From: Hydrocarboniphaga effusa AP103
GTDB lineage: Bacteria; Pseudomonadota; Gammaproteobacteria; Nevskiales; Nevskiaceae
Direction of reading: 5' to 3'
Assembly: GCF_000271305.1 (NCBI RefSeq)
Contig: NZ_AKGD01000001.1
Span: forward strand, 124,001-188,000
DNA length: 64,000 nt
Of this stretch, positions 15,927-21,976 are shown piece after piece. How positions within the stretch are numbered: the first letter of the stretch is position 1; each line of letters begins with the position of its first letter. A model generated the notes under the pieces. It made no database searches. It was not told the origin of the DNA and worked only from the letters and a program-made list of their open reading frames with translations. Both the position numbers and the translations under genes were made by a program.

Positions 15927-16200
15927 GTCCGCCGCAACCACCTGCTTTGCCTTCCATCAGGTCAACCCCGAGGAAACCAAGCTATTTACGGTTCGCCCTG
16001 GCGTTCCGGCCTCTGATGCCCTGGAAGCAGCGTCGTGCTTTATGGACGTCGCTCTCTCGCTCTGCAAAGGCATCGGCAGCCTTTCGGATGACGACGTTCG
16101 CGCGGGCATGGCATGCGATCTCAGGCAAACGGCATTCGCGTCGCTATTCCTGCTTGAGATGGCCAAGGCGGTCGTCGATTCCATCGAGGTGAAGGCATGA
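15919..16200 (+). CDS. DUF3077-family protein
   Basis: 93 residues from ATG 15919. The text LFTVRPGVPASDALEAASCF followed by a two-helix tail (LFLLEMAKAVVDSIE) fits DUF3077, a short family common in Pseudomonas accessory regions. Function is unknown. It is the best-recognised member of a run of four small, overlapping genes of similar layout (15919-16920). Confidence 0.65.
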   Translation: MAKSAATTCFAFHQVNPEETKLFTVRPGVPASDALEAASCFMDVALSLCKGIGSLSDDDVRAGMACDLRQTAFASLFLLEMAKAVVDSIEVKA

Positions 16201-16451
16201 GCACCAAGTCGAAACCCGCCGTGCCACCGATGCCGGCCCTTCGCTGGTTTGTGTCCGACGACCTTCCGTCTGAGACGTTACTCAACTGCGCCAAGCTCAC
16301 CAACTTCCTCTCTGGTGCTTTCGCCAACGTCCCGAGCGGCCTCACCTTCAGCGCAGATGATGCCGACGCAGTGTCCAGGCTCATGTCGACGATCACCGAT
16401 GCACTCGAGTACGAGAAGGCGCGAGTTCAATCACTGGAGCGCGCAGCATGA
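16197..16451 (+). CDS. small helical protein, tandem family member 2
   Basis: 84 residues. The layout is a short proline-rich N-terminus, SETLLNCAKLTNFLSGAF and DAVSRLMSTITDALEYE. It shares the LLNCA...L..FL and ITDALEYE blocks with its neighbours and with the 72-residue protein of element 1. It overlaps both neighbours by four bases (ATGA). Function unknown. Confidence 0.6.
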   Translation: MSTKSKPAVPPMPALRWFVSDDLPSETLLNCAKLTNFLSGAFANVPSGLTFSADDADAVSRLMSTITDALEYEKARVQSLERAA

Positions 16452-16708
16452 TCACCAAAGCCCCCACCAAAGCTGCCCCCGAACGCCCCACCAATGTCCT
16501 TGTTAACGACTACGCTCCGGACACGCTCACTGCTTGCTCGCACGTACTGTGTTTCCTCGAAGAAGCGGTGACAAACCCCGATATCGCCGACGACATGGCG
16601 GCCAACCGGCAGACGATAGGAGATGGGGCCCGCTGGATCTTCATTATGGTTCGCGACGCACTTGAATACGAAGCGGCGCGAGCTGCATTGAAGGGTATTG
16701 CGAAATGA
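16448..16708 (+). CDS. small helical protein, tandem family member 3
   Basis: 86 residues. APDTLTACSHVLCFLEEAVT and WIFIMVRDALEYEAARAAL repeat the two-block pattern of the previous gene. It is coupled by four bases on both sides. The three adjacent members are diverged in sequence but share positions of a Cys and of the second helix, which suggests old tandem duplication. Confidence 0.6.
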   Translation: MITKAPTKAAPERPTNVLVNDYAPDTLTACSHVLCFLEEAVTNPDIADDMAANRQTIGDGARWIFIMVRDALEYEAARAALKGIAK

Positions 16709-16920
16709 AACCTCAGATCGATGTCAGTTGGATGGCCGGCGACACCCTGAAAGACACCGCAGAAAAGTGCGCGTCAGTCGTTCGCTTCATGGGCTCTGCT
16801 TTTTGCGAGGCGGAACGAGCGAGCTTCACTGAAGACGAGGCCCATGGCGCCTTCATCATCTTGCAGACCGTGGCGGACGTACTGACCGCAGCAGCGGAGC
16901 GGGAGGCAGGCAATGCTTAG
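16705..16920 (+). CDS. small helical protein, tandem family member 4
   Basis: 71 residues. GDTLKDTAEKCASVVRFMGS and AFIILQTVADVLTAAAERE follow the same two-helix pattern. It overlaps the previous gene by four bases and the next by eight. Function unknown. Confidence 0.6.
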   Translation: MKPQIDVSWMAGDTLKDTAEKCASVVRFMGSAFCEAERASFTEDEAHGAFIILQTVADVLTAAAEREAGNA

Positions 16921-17113
16921 TCCTAAAACTCCACAAGCCGACCTCGAAGCAGCTCGCCAACGCTTCGCAGACGCGCTCGAAGCGGCCGAGGTGCAGCCGG
17001 AATATCGGCTTGGTATCACGGCCGCTGCAGAGGCGCTTGCAAAGGCAAAGGCGAACTCGGTGCTCGCAACGTTCATCGGCAACCGTGACGCTCAGAACGA
17101 GGATCAGCACTGA
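16913..17113 (+). CDS. small hypothetical protein
   Basis: 66 residues, mostly helical (DLEAARQRFADALEAAEVQP, ITAAAEALAKAKANSVLATF). Its stop abuts the GTG of the replication gene. It differs from the four tandem proteins in lacking the Cys block. Function unknown. Confidence 0.5.
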   Translation: MLSPKTPQADLEAARQRFADALEAAEVQPEYRLGITAAAEALAKAKANSVLATFIGNRDAQNEDQH

Positions 17114-17884
17114 GTGGCGAAGTTGCGAGCCAAGCTGAAAGGACGAAGGGAGGGCGGCAGCTTTGCCGCCTTTCCTCACGCCTGCGCAGAGCACACGAAC
17201 TATCTGGGCCTCAGTGGCAGCGCGGTCAAGCTGCTTCACGACATGCACCACCGCTACAACGGTAAGAACAACGGCGACCTCAGCGTTGCTATGACGATCA
17301 TGCAGCCACGCGGCTGGAAATCACCCATGACGCTCGCAGCTGCACGTGACGAGCTCGAGGATCGCGGCTGGATCGTGCGTACGACATGGGCAACCCGAAA
17401 AAGCCCGGTTCTCTACGCACTCACCTTTCTTGCCATTGATGACTGCAACGGCAAGCTTGATGTCAAAGCATCGCAGGTGGCGCTCGGATACTGGAAGCTT
17501 GGAAAGAACCCAGAGCCCGACAAGTTCCCCAAAAAAGTCGAGTTGCTTGGGCTCAACGAAAGGAAGAGCAAGAAAAAATCCGTGATACAGAAACTGGAGC
17601 ACGGTGATACAGAAACTGTATCTGACAGCTACAGAAACTGTATCTGTGATCAGCCTTCAGCTACAGAAACTGTATCTGTTTCGCCGTTTTTGCCAAATCC
17701 TCAGATACAGAATCTGTATACCTCTATAGATATACCAGGTGCGCCTGCGAACGCAGATGCTTCTGCTGTGGCTGTTGACGTTGCTTCTGCTGCTGAAAGC
17801 AGTGCCTCACCGCGGGCGGCGAATCCGAAACCCTTGCGGAACCCTTCCCCAACCCATGACCGCGTGAAACCGAAAGCTGCATAG
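17114..17884 (+). CDS. phage replication initiator-like protein with internal iterons
   Basis: 256 residues from GTG 17114. The N-terminal ~120 residues (LGLSGSAVKLLHDMHHRYNG, NNGDLSVAMTIMQPRGW, ARDELEDRGWIV, LYALTFLAIDDC) match a winged-helix domain found in many phage replication-region proteins. The middle is a basic linker (KKVELLGLNERKSKKKS) encoded next to and across five iterons, and the C-terminus is Ala/Pro-rich and disordered. That is the design of lambda O: DNA-binding domain, iteron-encoded linker, helicase-loader contact. No primase or helicase gene is present in the element, so host proteins must be recruited. Confidence 0.7.
   Translation: MAKLRAKLKGRREGGSFAAFPHACAEHTNYLGLSGSAVKLLHDMHHRYNGKNNGDLSVAMTIMQPRGWKSPMTLAAARDELEDRGWIVRTTWATRKSPVLYALTFLAIDDCNGKLDVKASQVALGYWKLGKNPEPDKFPKKVELLGLNERKSKKKSVIQKLEHGDTETVSDSYRNCICDQPSATETVSVSPFLPNPQIQNLYTSIDIPGAPANADASAVAVDVASAAESSASPRAANPKPLRNPSPTHDRVKPKAA
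17584..17736 (+). repeat. iteron array, predicted replication origin
   Basis: Five copies of the palindromic 17-mer GATACAG-AAA-CTGTATC start at 17584 (right half degenerate), 17606 (perfect), 17628, 17660 and 17704. Spacings are 22, 22, 32 and 44 bp, all near whole helical turns. An AT-rich stretch (tatacctctatagatatacc) follows at 17717-17736 as a possible unwinding element. All lie inside the initiator gene, as in lambdoid phages. Confidence 0.75.
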
Positions 17885-17890
17885 GAGCCG

Positions 17891-18166
17891 ATGATGAGTG
17901 ACGAAAGACCCCTGCCTGACCTGCTGGAAAGCGAGAAGGTCGCGATTCACATATTTTCCTTGGGCATGGCTATCAAGCTACTTATGGAGCGAGTTATCCC
18001 TGACGCCGCCGAACGAAGCGAGCTCGCCGATGATCTCCTTGAGAGGTCAGAGGCTGCCTTGCGCACAATCCTCGACCCAGTCACCGACGACACTTGGAGC
18101 AAACGCGAACAACAGGTCGCACTACTGACCGGAAGTATCCGCTCACTCTTCGGAGTGAAGGCGTGA
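17891..18166 (+). CDS. hypothetical protein, element 2
   Basis: 91 residues (MMSDERPLPDLLESEKVAIH...). Helical throughout, with SLGMAIKLLMERVI and a C-terminal QVALLTGSIRSLFGV segment. ATG 17894 is an equally likely start. The stop overlaps the GTG of the next gene (GTGA). No family recognised. Confidence 0.55.
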   Translation: MMSDERPLPDLLESEKVAIHIFSLGMAIKLLMERVIPDAAERSELADDLLERSEAALRTILDPVTDDTWSKREQQVALLTGSIRSLFGVKA

Positions 18167-18636
18167 AGGCAGCACCCAACGACACCCCATACGACATGCG
18201 GACCCGCACCGTGGCCTACGGTGAGTTGATGCTGGAGAACTGGGCTGAGCATCGCGAGATCGATTTTGAGCGGATCGGCGCGCGGCCTGATCGCACATTG
18301 GAGCGCGCGAAGGAAATGCGCGACGGGCTGGCGAGGAGCACGGCCACACACGATGCATTCGGCGATCCACTGCTGGATGCGATGGAGAAGATCGCCGAGC
18401 GTGCGAAGACGACGCTCACAGTGGAGCGCTGGGTCAGTGAACTGCCGGGTGAGCACCGGCGCGCGGTGAAGCTGTTCTACGTCGAAAGGCGGAAGATCCA
18501 GCAGATCGCATCGATGCTCGGGGTCGACCGCAACCACGCGGGCAACATCATCGACGACAGCAAGTGGATGATCGGGAGCCGCGCGCTGAACCTCCAAGGG
18601 GTCAACGACCCATCGCATCTGGGACGCACCGGATAG
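18163..18636 (+). CDS. sigma-70 region-4-like/antiterminator Q-like late regulator
   Basis: 157 residues from GTG 18163. The C-terminal VERWVSELPGEHRRAVKLFY then RKIQQIASMLGVDRNHAGNI is a helix-turn-helix like sigma region 4 and the DUF1133/phage Q family. It is the last gene of the early operon and lies just before the packaging genes, where late regulators usually sit. It may act on a promoter in 18637-18690. Family assignment is moderate. Confidence 0.6.
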   Translation: MKAAPNDTPYDMRTRTVAYGELMLENWAEHREIDFERIGARPDRTLERAKEMRDGLARSTATHDAFGDPLLDAMEKIAERAKTTLTVERWVSELPGEHRRAVKLFYVERRKIQQIASMLGVDRNHAGNIIDDSKWMIGSRALNLQGVNDPSHLGRTG

Positions 18637-18706
18637 ACGCACTCTCTTGCGATTTTGCATGCAAGCACCCCATAATCCGCCTCGGACGAACTGTGCCTGA
18701 AAGAAA

Positions 18707-18736
18707 AACCCAGCCCTAACCGGCTGGGTTTTTTCG
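18707..18736 (+). terminator. intrinsic terminator in the late-control region
   Basis: A 9-bp stem (aacccagcc / ggctgggtt) with a 6-base loop and TTTTTT after it; A5 before it makes it potentially bidirectional. It lies about 35 bases beyond a promoter-like sequence, so it could be the target of the upstream Q-like protein. Confidence 0.8.
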
Positions 18737-18989
18737 TTTGCGGCGCAGGGTTTTCGCTTGGCGTTTTCCTAGCGAAATGCCAGGTCACGGTGAAGTACCG
18801 TGGGTCTGCAAACTGACCGCATAGCCAAACGCCATTTGAAATGGCAAATGGCTGATTTCATGGCAAAGCCGAAAATTGGGTTTTGCGGATTCGCCTCTGC
18901 CTCCGTGCATAGAGTCGGCAATGTTTCCGCATCTGATGCGGACAAGCCTCACCTAAAGCCTTTCACCAAACCCGCCATTGAGCGGGCTT

Positions 18990-19022
18990 TTTGTTGGCAG
19001 GTTCGAATCCTGCCCCCGCTAC
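18990..19022 (+). other. tRNA 3'-end-like segment (T-arm and CCA)
   Basis: GCAGG-TTCGAAT-CCTGC is a perfect T-arm, followed by CCCCGCT-ACCA as an acceptor 3' strand, as in many tRNA-fMet genes. No D-arm or anticodon arm precedes it; instead a terminator-like hairpin (gagcggg) sits there, whose 3' arm AGCGGG could pair with the acceptor strand to give a minihelix. Probably an att relic or a tRNA-mimic; it is not a complete tRNA. Confidence 0.45.
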
Positions 19023-19164
19023 CAATTTTTGGTGAGCGCCCAGCCGCAGGTGGCGAGTAACAGCGGCAGCGATTGGATACGGCTCTCCTACGGTTTTTCC
19101 TTCCGTGTCTGAAATCGCCGTCTTGCCCACGAGACGGGCCTTCTTCAACTACCAAGGAACCGAT

Positions 19165-19335
19165 ATGGATGATGACGTGAAGCAGTTGCTCAAGCAGATC
19201 GCTGAGCAGACGAAGCGGCAGAACGAATTGCTCGAGAACATTGCGGATGACGTGCGCTTCTTCCGTGAAGAGCGTGAGCGTGCCATCGCCGCGATGACTC
19301 GGCCGCCTCAGTTCGGCATGCTGACCCGAGGATGA
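19165..19335 (+). CDS. small coiled-coil hypothetical protein
   Basis: 56 residues from ATG 19165 (MDDDVKQLLKQIAEQTKRQN...), a charged heptad-like helix with C-terminal PPQFGMLTRG. An AAGGAA site lies 8 bases upstream. The stop overlaps the HNH gene by four bases. It could be a small phage regulator or a packaging accessory. Confidence 0.55.
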   Translation: MDDDVKQLLKQIAEQTKRQNELLENIADDVRFFREERERAIAAMTRPPQFGMLTRG

Positions 19336-19634
19336 AACTCCGAACCCTGCCGTCGCGCCTTCAGCCTGCGACCACAAGCCGCTTGAAGACGGTGACGACG
19401 GCAGACGTTCGGATCAGCGGCAGAAGGCTGCAGGAGCGCCGCAAGCGTATCTGGCAGCGTGACCCGAACTGCGCGAGGTGTGGTCGGCTGACGATCCACC
19501 CGCACGGCTACGAGCTCGACCACCGCGTTCCGCTACACCAAGGCGGTGAGGACACCGACGAGAACTGCCAAGTGCTGTGCAACGGCACCGAAGGCTGCCA
19601 CCTCGCCAAGACGCGAGAGGACGCCAAGGCTTAA
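19332..19634 (+). CDS. HNH endonuclease
   Basis: 100 residues. The zinc-finger-like CARCGRLT, then ELDHRVPLHQGG (catalytic DH), DENCQVLCNGTEGCHLAKT complete an HNH fold. In HK97-like phages such HNH proteins sit beside the terminase and stimulate cos cleavage, which fits this location before TerS and TerL. A cos site should lie nearby, possibly in 19635-19936. Confidence 0.9.
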   Translation: MKLRTLPSRLQPATTSRLKTVTTADVRISGRRLQERRKRIWQRDPNCARCGRLTIHPHGYELDHRVPLHQGGEDTDENCQVLCNGTEGCHLAKTREDAKA

Positions 19635-19936
19635 ATCCGGGTTCGGATACCCACAGGAGCGCCACAAGGGTTTAGGAGTTTGAATCCCCTCCTCTCTGCC
19701 ACATTCGGCAATGCCTGTCGGTCCAGTCCATCATCGGACCGGTAGACAGAAGAGACTTTAAATCTCCTCTAACGGGCCCAGCGGACGCAGCGGACGCAGC
19801 GGACTCAAAATCCGCCGAGGTTCGGATTCCTCTCTCTCCGCCACCGGGGGAGGTAAAAAAGTTCTGAGGACGATGCCTTGGAAATCGCACTTCCTCTCAC
19901 GCAGAGATTTTTTGACCTTTTCAAACGAGATTCAAA
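19635..19936 (+). other. 302-bp region with degenerate tRNA-like fragments, possible cos region
   Basis: Three pieces stand out. A T-arm/acceptor-like end (GTTTGAATCCCC ... CTCTCTGCCA) ends at 19700. An anticodon-arm-like AGAGA-CTTTAAA-TCTCC (19751-19767) would give anticodon TTA. A copy of GCAGCGGACTCAAAATCCGC from tRNA-Leu lies at 19797-19816 inside a triplication of gcggacgca, ending in CTCTCTCCGCCA at 19843. None folds into a full cloverleaf. Position between HNH and TerS also suits a cos site. Confidence 0.4.
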
Positions 19937-20248
19937 ATGGCCGACCAGAAGAAGGGCCGCGGCGGCGCGCGTCCTGGCGCTGGTCGCAAGCCGAAGCCCA
20001 AAGCCGAGCCGGTTCTCGGTGAAGTTGCCGCCGACACGCCGCTGGCGTTCCTTGAGAGCGTGATGCGCGACACGAAAGCCGACGATGCACTGCGGGTGAA
20101 GGCCGCAATTGCAGCGGCTCAATACCGCCATCCCAAGGTTTCGGATATGGGCAAGAAGGAAGCGAAACAGCGCGCTTCGAAGGAAGTAGCCGCCACGCGA
20201 TTCCAAGCCAGCACACCGCCGCGCCTGGTGCGCGACAACACGAAGTAA
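19937..20248 (+). CDS. terminase small subunit
   Basis: 103 residues. The basic GRGGARPGAGRKPKPK start and the LAFLESVMRDTKADDALRVK plus AIAAAQYRHPKV segment are typical of small terminase-like proteins that sit just before TerL. It should recognise the packaging site and load TerL. It lies three bases before the TerL start. The family has no strict catalytic motif, so the call rests on text and position. Confidence 0.75.
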   Translation: MADQKKGRGGARPGAGRKPKPKAEPVLGEVAADTPLAFLESVMRDTKADDALRVKAAIAAAQYRHPKVSDMGKKEAKQRASKEVAATRFQASTPPRLVRDNTK

Positions 20249-20251
20249 TCG

Positions 20252-21967
20252 ATGGATTGGACAACCGCTTGCCCTGATTGGGCGGATAGACTGCGCGCGG
20301 GTGAATCGATCATCCCGCCTCCGATCTTTCCCGACGAGGCAGAGAAGGCGCTGGAGATATTCAAGCAACTGCGAATCGTCGATGCGCCGGGTAGCCCCAC
20401 GTTCGGCGAGGCCTGCGCACCTTGGGTGTTCGAGTTGGTCGCGAGCATCTTCGGCAGCTACGACGCGGAGAGCGGTCGACGGCTGATCACCGAGTGGTTC
20501 ATCTGCCTGCCGAAGAAGAACAGCAAGTCGACGATCGCCGCCGGCATCATGATGACGGCCCTGATCTTGAACTGGCGGCAGTCGGGGGAGTTCGCGATCC
20601 TCGCGCCGACGATCGAAGTCGCCGGCAACAGCTTCACGCCCGCGCGAGACATGGTGCAGCGGGATGACGACCTTGACGCGCTGATGCACGTACAAGGGCA
20701 CACCAAGACGATCACGCATCGCGAGAGCAACGCGACGCTCAAAGTCGTAGCTGCCGACTCGAACACGGTCGGCGGCAAGAAGTCGGTGGGCACGCTGGTC
20801 GACGAGCTTTGGCTCTTCGGCAAGCAGGCCAATGCGGAGAACATGCTGCGCGAGGCGGTCGGCGGCTTGGCATCGCGGCCAGAAGGCTTCGTGATCTACC
20901 TGACCACGCAGAGCGACGACGCACCCGCCGGCGTGTTCAAGCAGAAGCTGCAGTACGCGCGCGGCGTGCGCGACGGGACGATTCACGATCCACGGTTCGT
21001 GCCGATCATCTTCGAGCACCCGACGGAGATGGTGGAGCGCAAGGAGCACCTGCTCGCCGAGAACCTGGCGCTGGTGAACCCGAACCTCGGGTACTCCGTC
21101 GATCGCGAGTTCCTGATGCGCGAGTACCGGAAGGCGCGCGAATCCGGCGACGAATCGTTCATCGGCTTCATGGCGAAGCACGGCAACGTCGAGATCGGCT
21201 TGGCGCTCAAGTCCGACGGCTGGCCGGGCGCTGAGTTCTGGGGGCAGCAGGCGCGGCAAATGCTCACGCTCGAATCGCTGCTGGAGCGCTGCGAGGTGGT
21301 CGACGTGGGCGTTGATGGCGGCGGCCTTGATGACCTTCTCGGGCTCGCTGTTGTGGGCCGCGATCGCGAGACACGCGAATGGCTGGCCTGGTGCCATGCC
21401 TGGGCGCATCCGAGCGTTCTGGAGCGTCGCAAGGCAGAGGCACCGCGCTTTCGCGATTTCGAGAAGGCCGGCGACCTGACGCTGGTCAAGCAACTCGGCG
21501 AGGACATCGAGGATCTTGCAGAGATCGTCGCCGGCATCCACGCACGCGAACTGCTCGACAAGATCGGCATGGACCCGGCCGGCATCGGCGCGATCATCGA
21601 TGCGCTGGTTGCAGCCGCAGTTCCGCAAGACAAGATCGTTGGTGTCTCGCAGGGCTGGCGGCTCGGCGGCGCGATCAAGACCACCGAGCGAGCATTGGCT
21701 GAGGGCCGATTGCTCCATTGCGGACAAGCGTTGATGGCCTGGTGTGCAGGCAACGCGAAGATCGAACAGCGCGCGAACTCGACAGTGGTCACGAAGCAAG
21801 CGAGCGGCACCGCCAAGATCGATCCGCTGATGGCGCTGTTCAACGCGGTGTCGCTGATCGCGCTGAACCCGCCGGCGCAGAAGCGGAAGTTCCAGATGTT
21901 TTTCGCTGGCGGGCGACCGGCCGGCACGAACCAAAGAGACCCCGCTTCGGCGGGGTTTCGTCGTTAA
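20252..21967 (+). CDS. terL: terminase large subunit
   Basis: 571 residues, the usual size. The N-terminal ATPase has the Walker A-like FICLPKKNSKSTIAA (about residues 84-98) and the Walker B region VGTLVDELWLF (about 180). The C-terminal RNase H-like nuclease begins at VVDVGVDGGGLDDLLGLAVV with conserved Asp residues. It packages DNA into proheads. A GC hairpin (accccgc ttcg gcggggt, 21939-21956) lies across the last codons and may attenuate readthrough. Confidence 0.95.
   Translation: MDWTTACPDWADRLRAGESIIPPPIFPDEAEKALEIFKQLRIVDAPGSPTFGEACAPWVFELVASIFGSYDAESGRRLITEWFICLPKKNSKSTIAAGIMMTALILNWRQSGEFAILAPTIEVAGNSFTPARDMVQRDDDLDALMHVQGHTKTITHRESNATLKVVAADSNTVGGKKSVGTLVDELWLFGKQANAENMLREAVGGLASRPEGFVIYLTTQSDDAPAGVFKQKLQYARGVRDGTIHDPRFVPIIFEHPTEMVERKEHLLAENLALVNPNLGYSVDREFLMREYRKARESGDESFIGFMAKHGNVEIGLALKSDGWPGAEFWGQQARQMLTLESLLERCEVVDVGVDGGGLDDLLGLAVVGRDRETREWLAWCHAWAHPSVLERRKAEAPRFRDFEKAGDLTLVKQLGEDIEDLAEIVAGIHARELLDKIGMDPAGIGAIIDALVAAAVPQDKIVGVSQGWRLGGAIKTTERALAEGRLLHCGQALMAWCAGNAKIEQRANSTVVTKQASGTAKIDPLMALFNAVSLIALNPPAQKRKFQMFFAGGRPAGTNQRDPASAGFRR
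21939..21956 (+). terminator. hairpin at the 3' end of terL
   Basis: A 7-bp GC-rich stem with a TTCG tetraloop, followed by only TTT. It is inside the coding sequence, five codons before the stop. A weak terminator or an mRNA-stability element is more likely than a full stop of transcription. Confidence 0.4.
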
Positions 21968-21976
21968 GGGGTATCG

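Larger units (their letters stand above)
18637..19164. other. 528-bp late-control intergenic region
   Basis: It begins with a promoter-like TTGCGA (18648) and CATAAT (18671), about 17 bp apart, followed by a terminator at 18707-18736. That promoter/terminator pair is the classic site for a Q-type antiterminator. Further right are short inverted repeats (GCCATTTGAAATGGC near 18831), a CCCGC-CATTGA-GCGGG hairpin with T5 at 18975-18994, and a tRNA 3'-end-like segment (18990-19022). No convincing gene. Confidence 0.5.

Noticed and set aside
18800-19060. 86-residue plus-strand frame
   Set aside because: It runs through the terminator and tRNA-like segment (its end reads CWQVRILPPLPIFG, a common artefact over tRNA ends).
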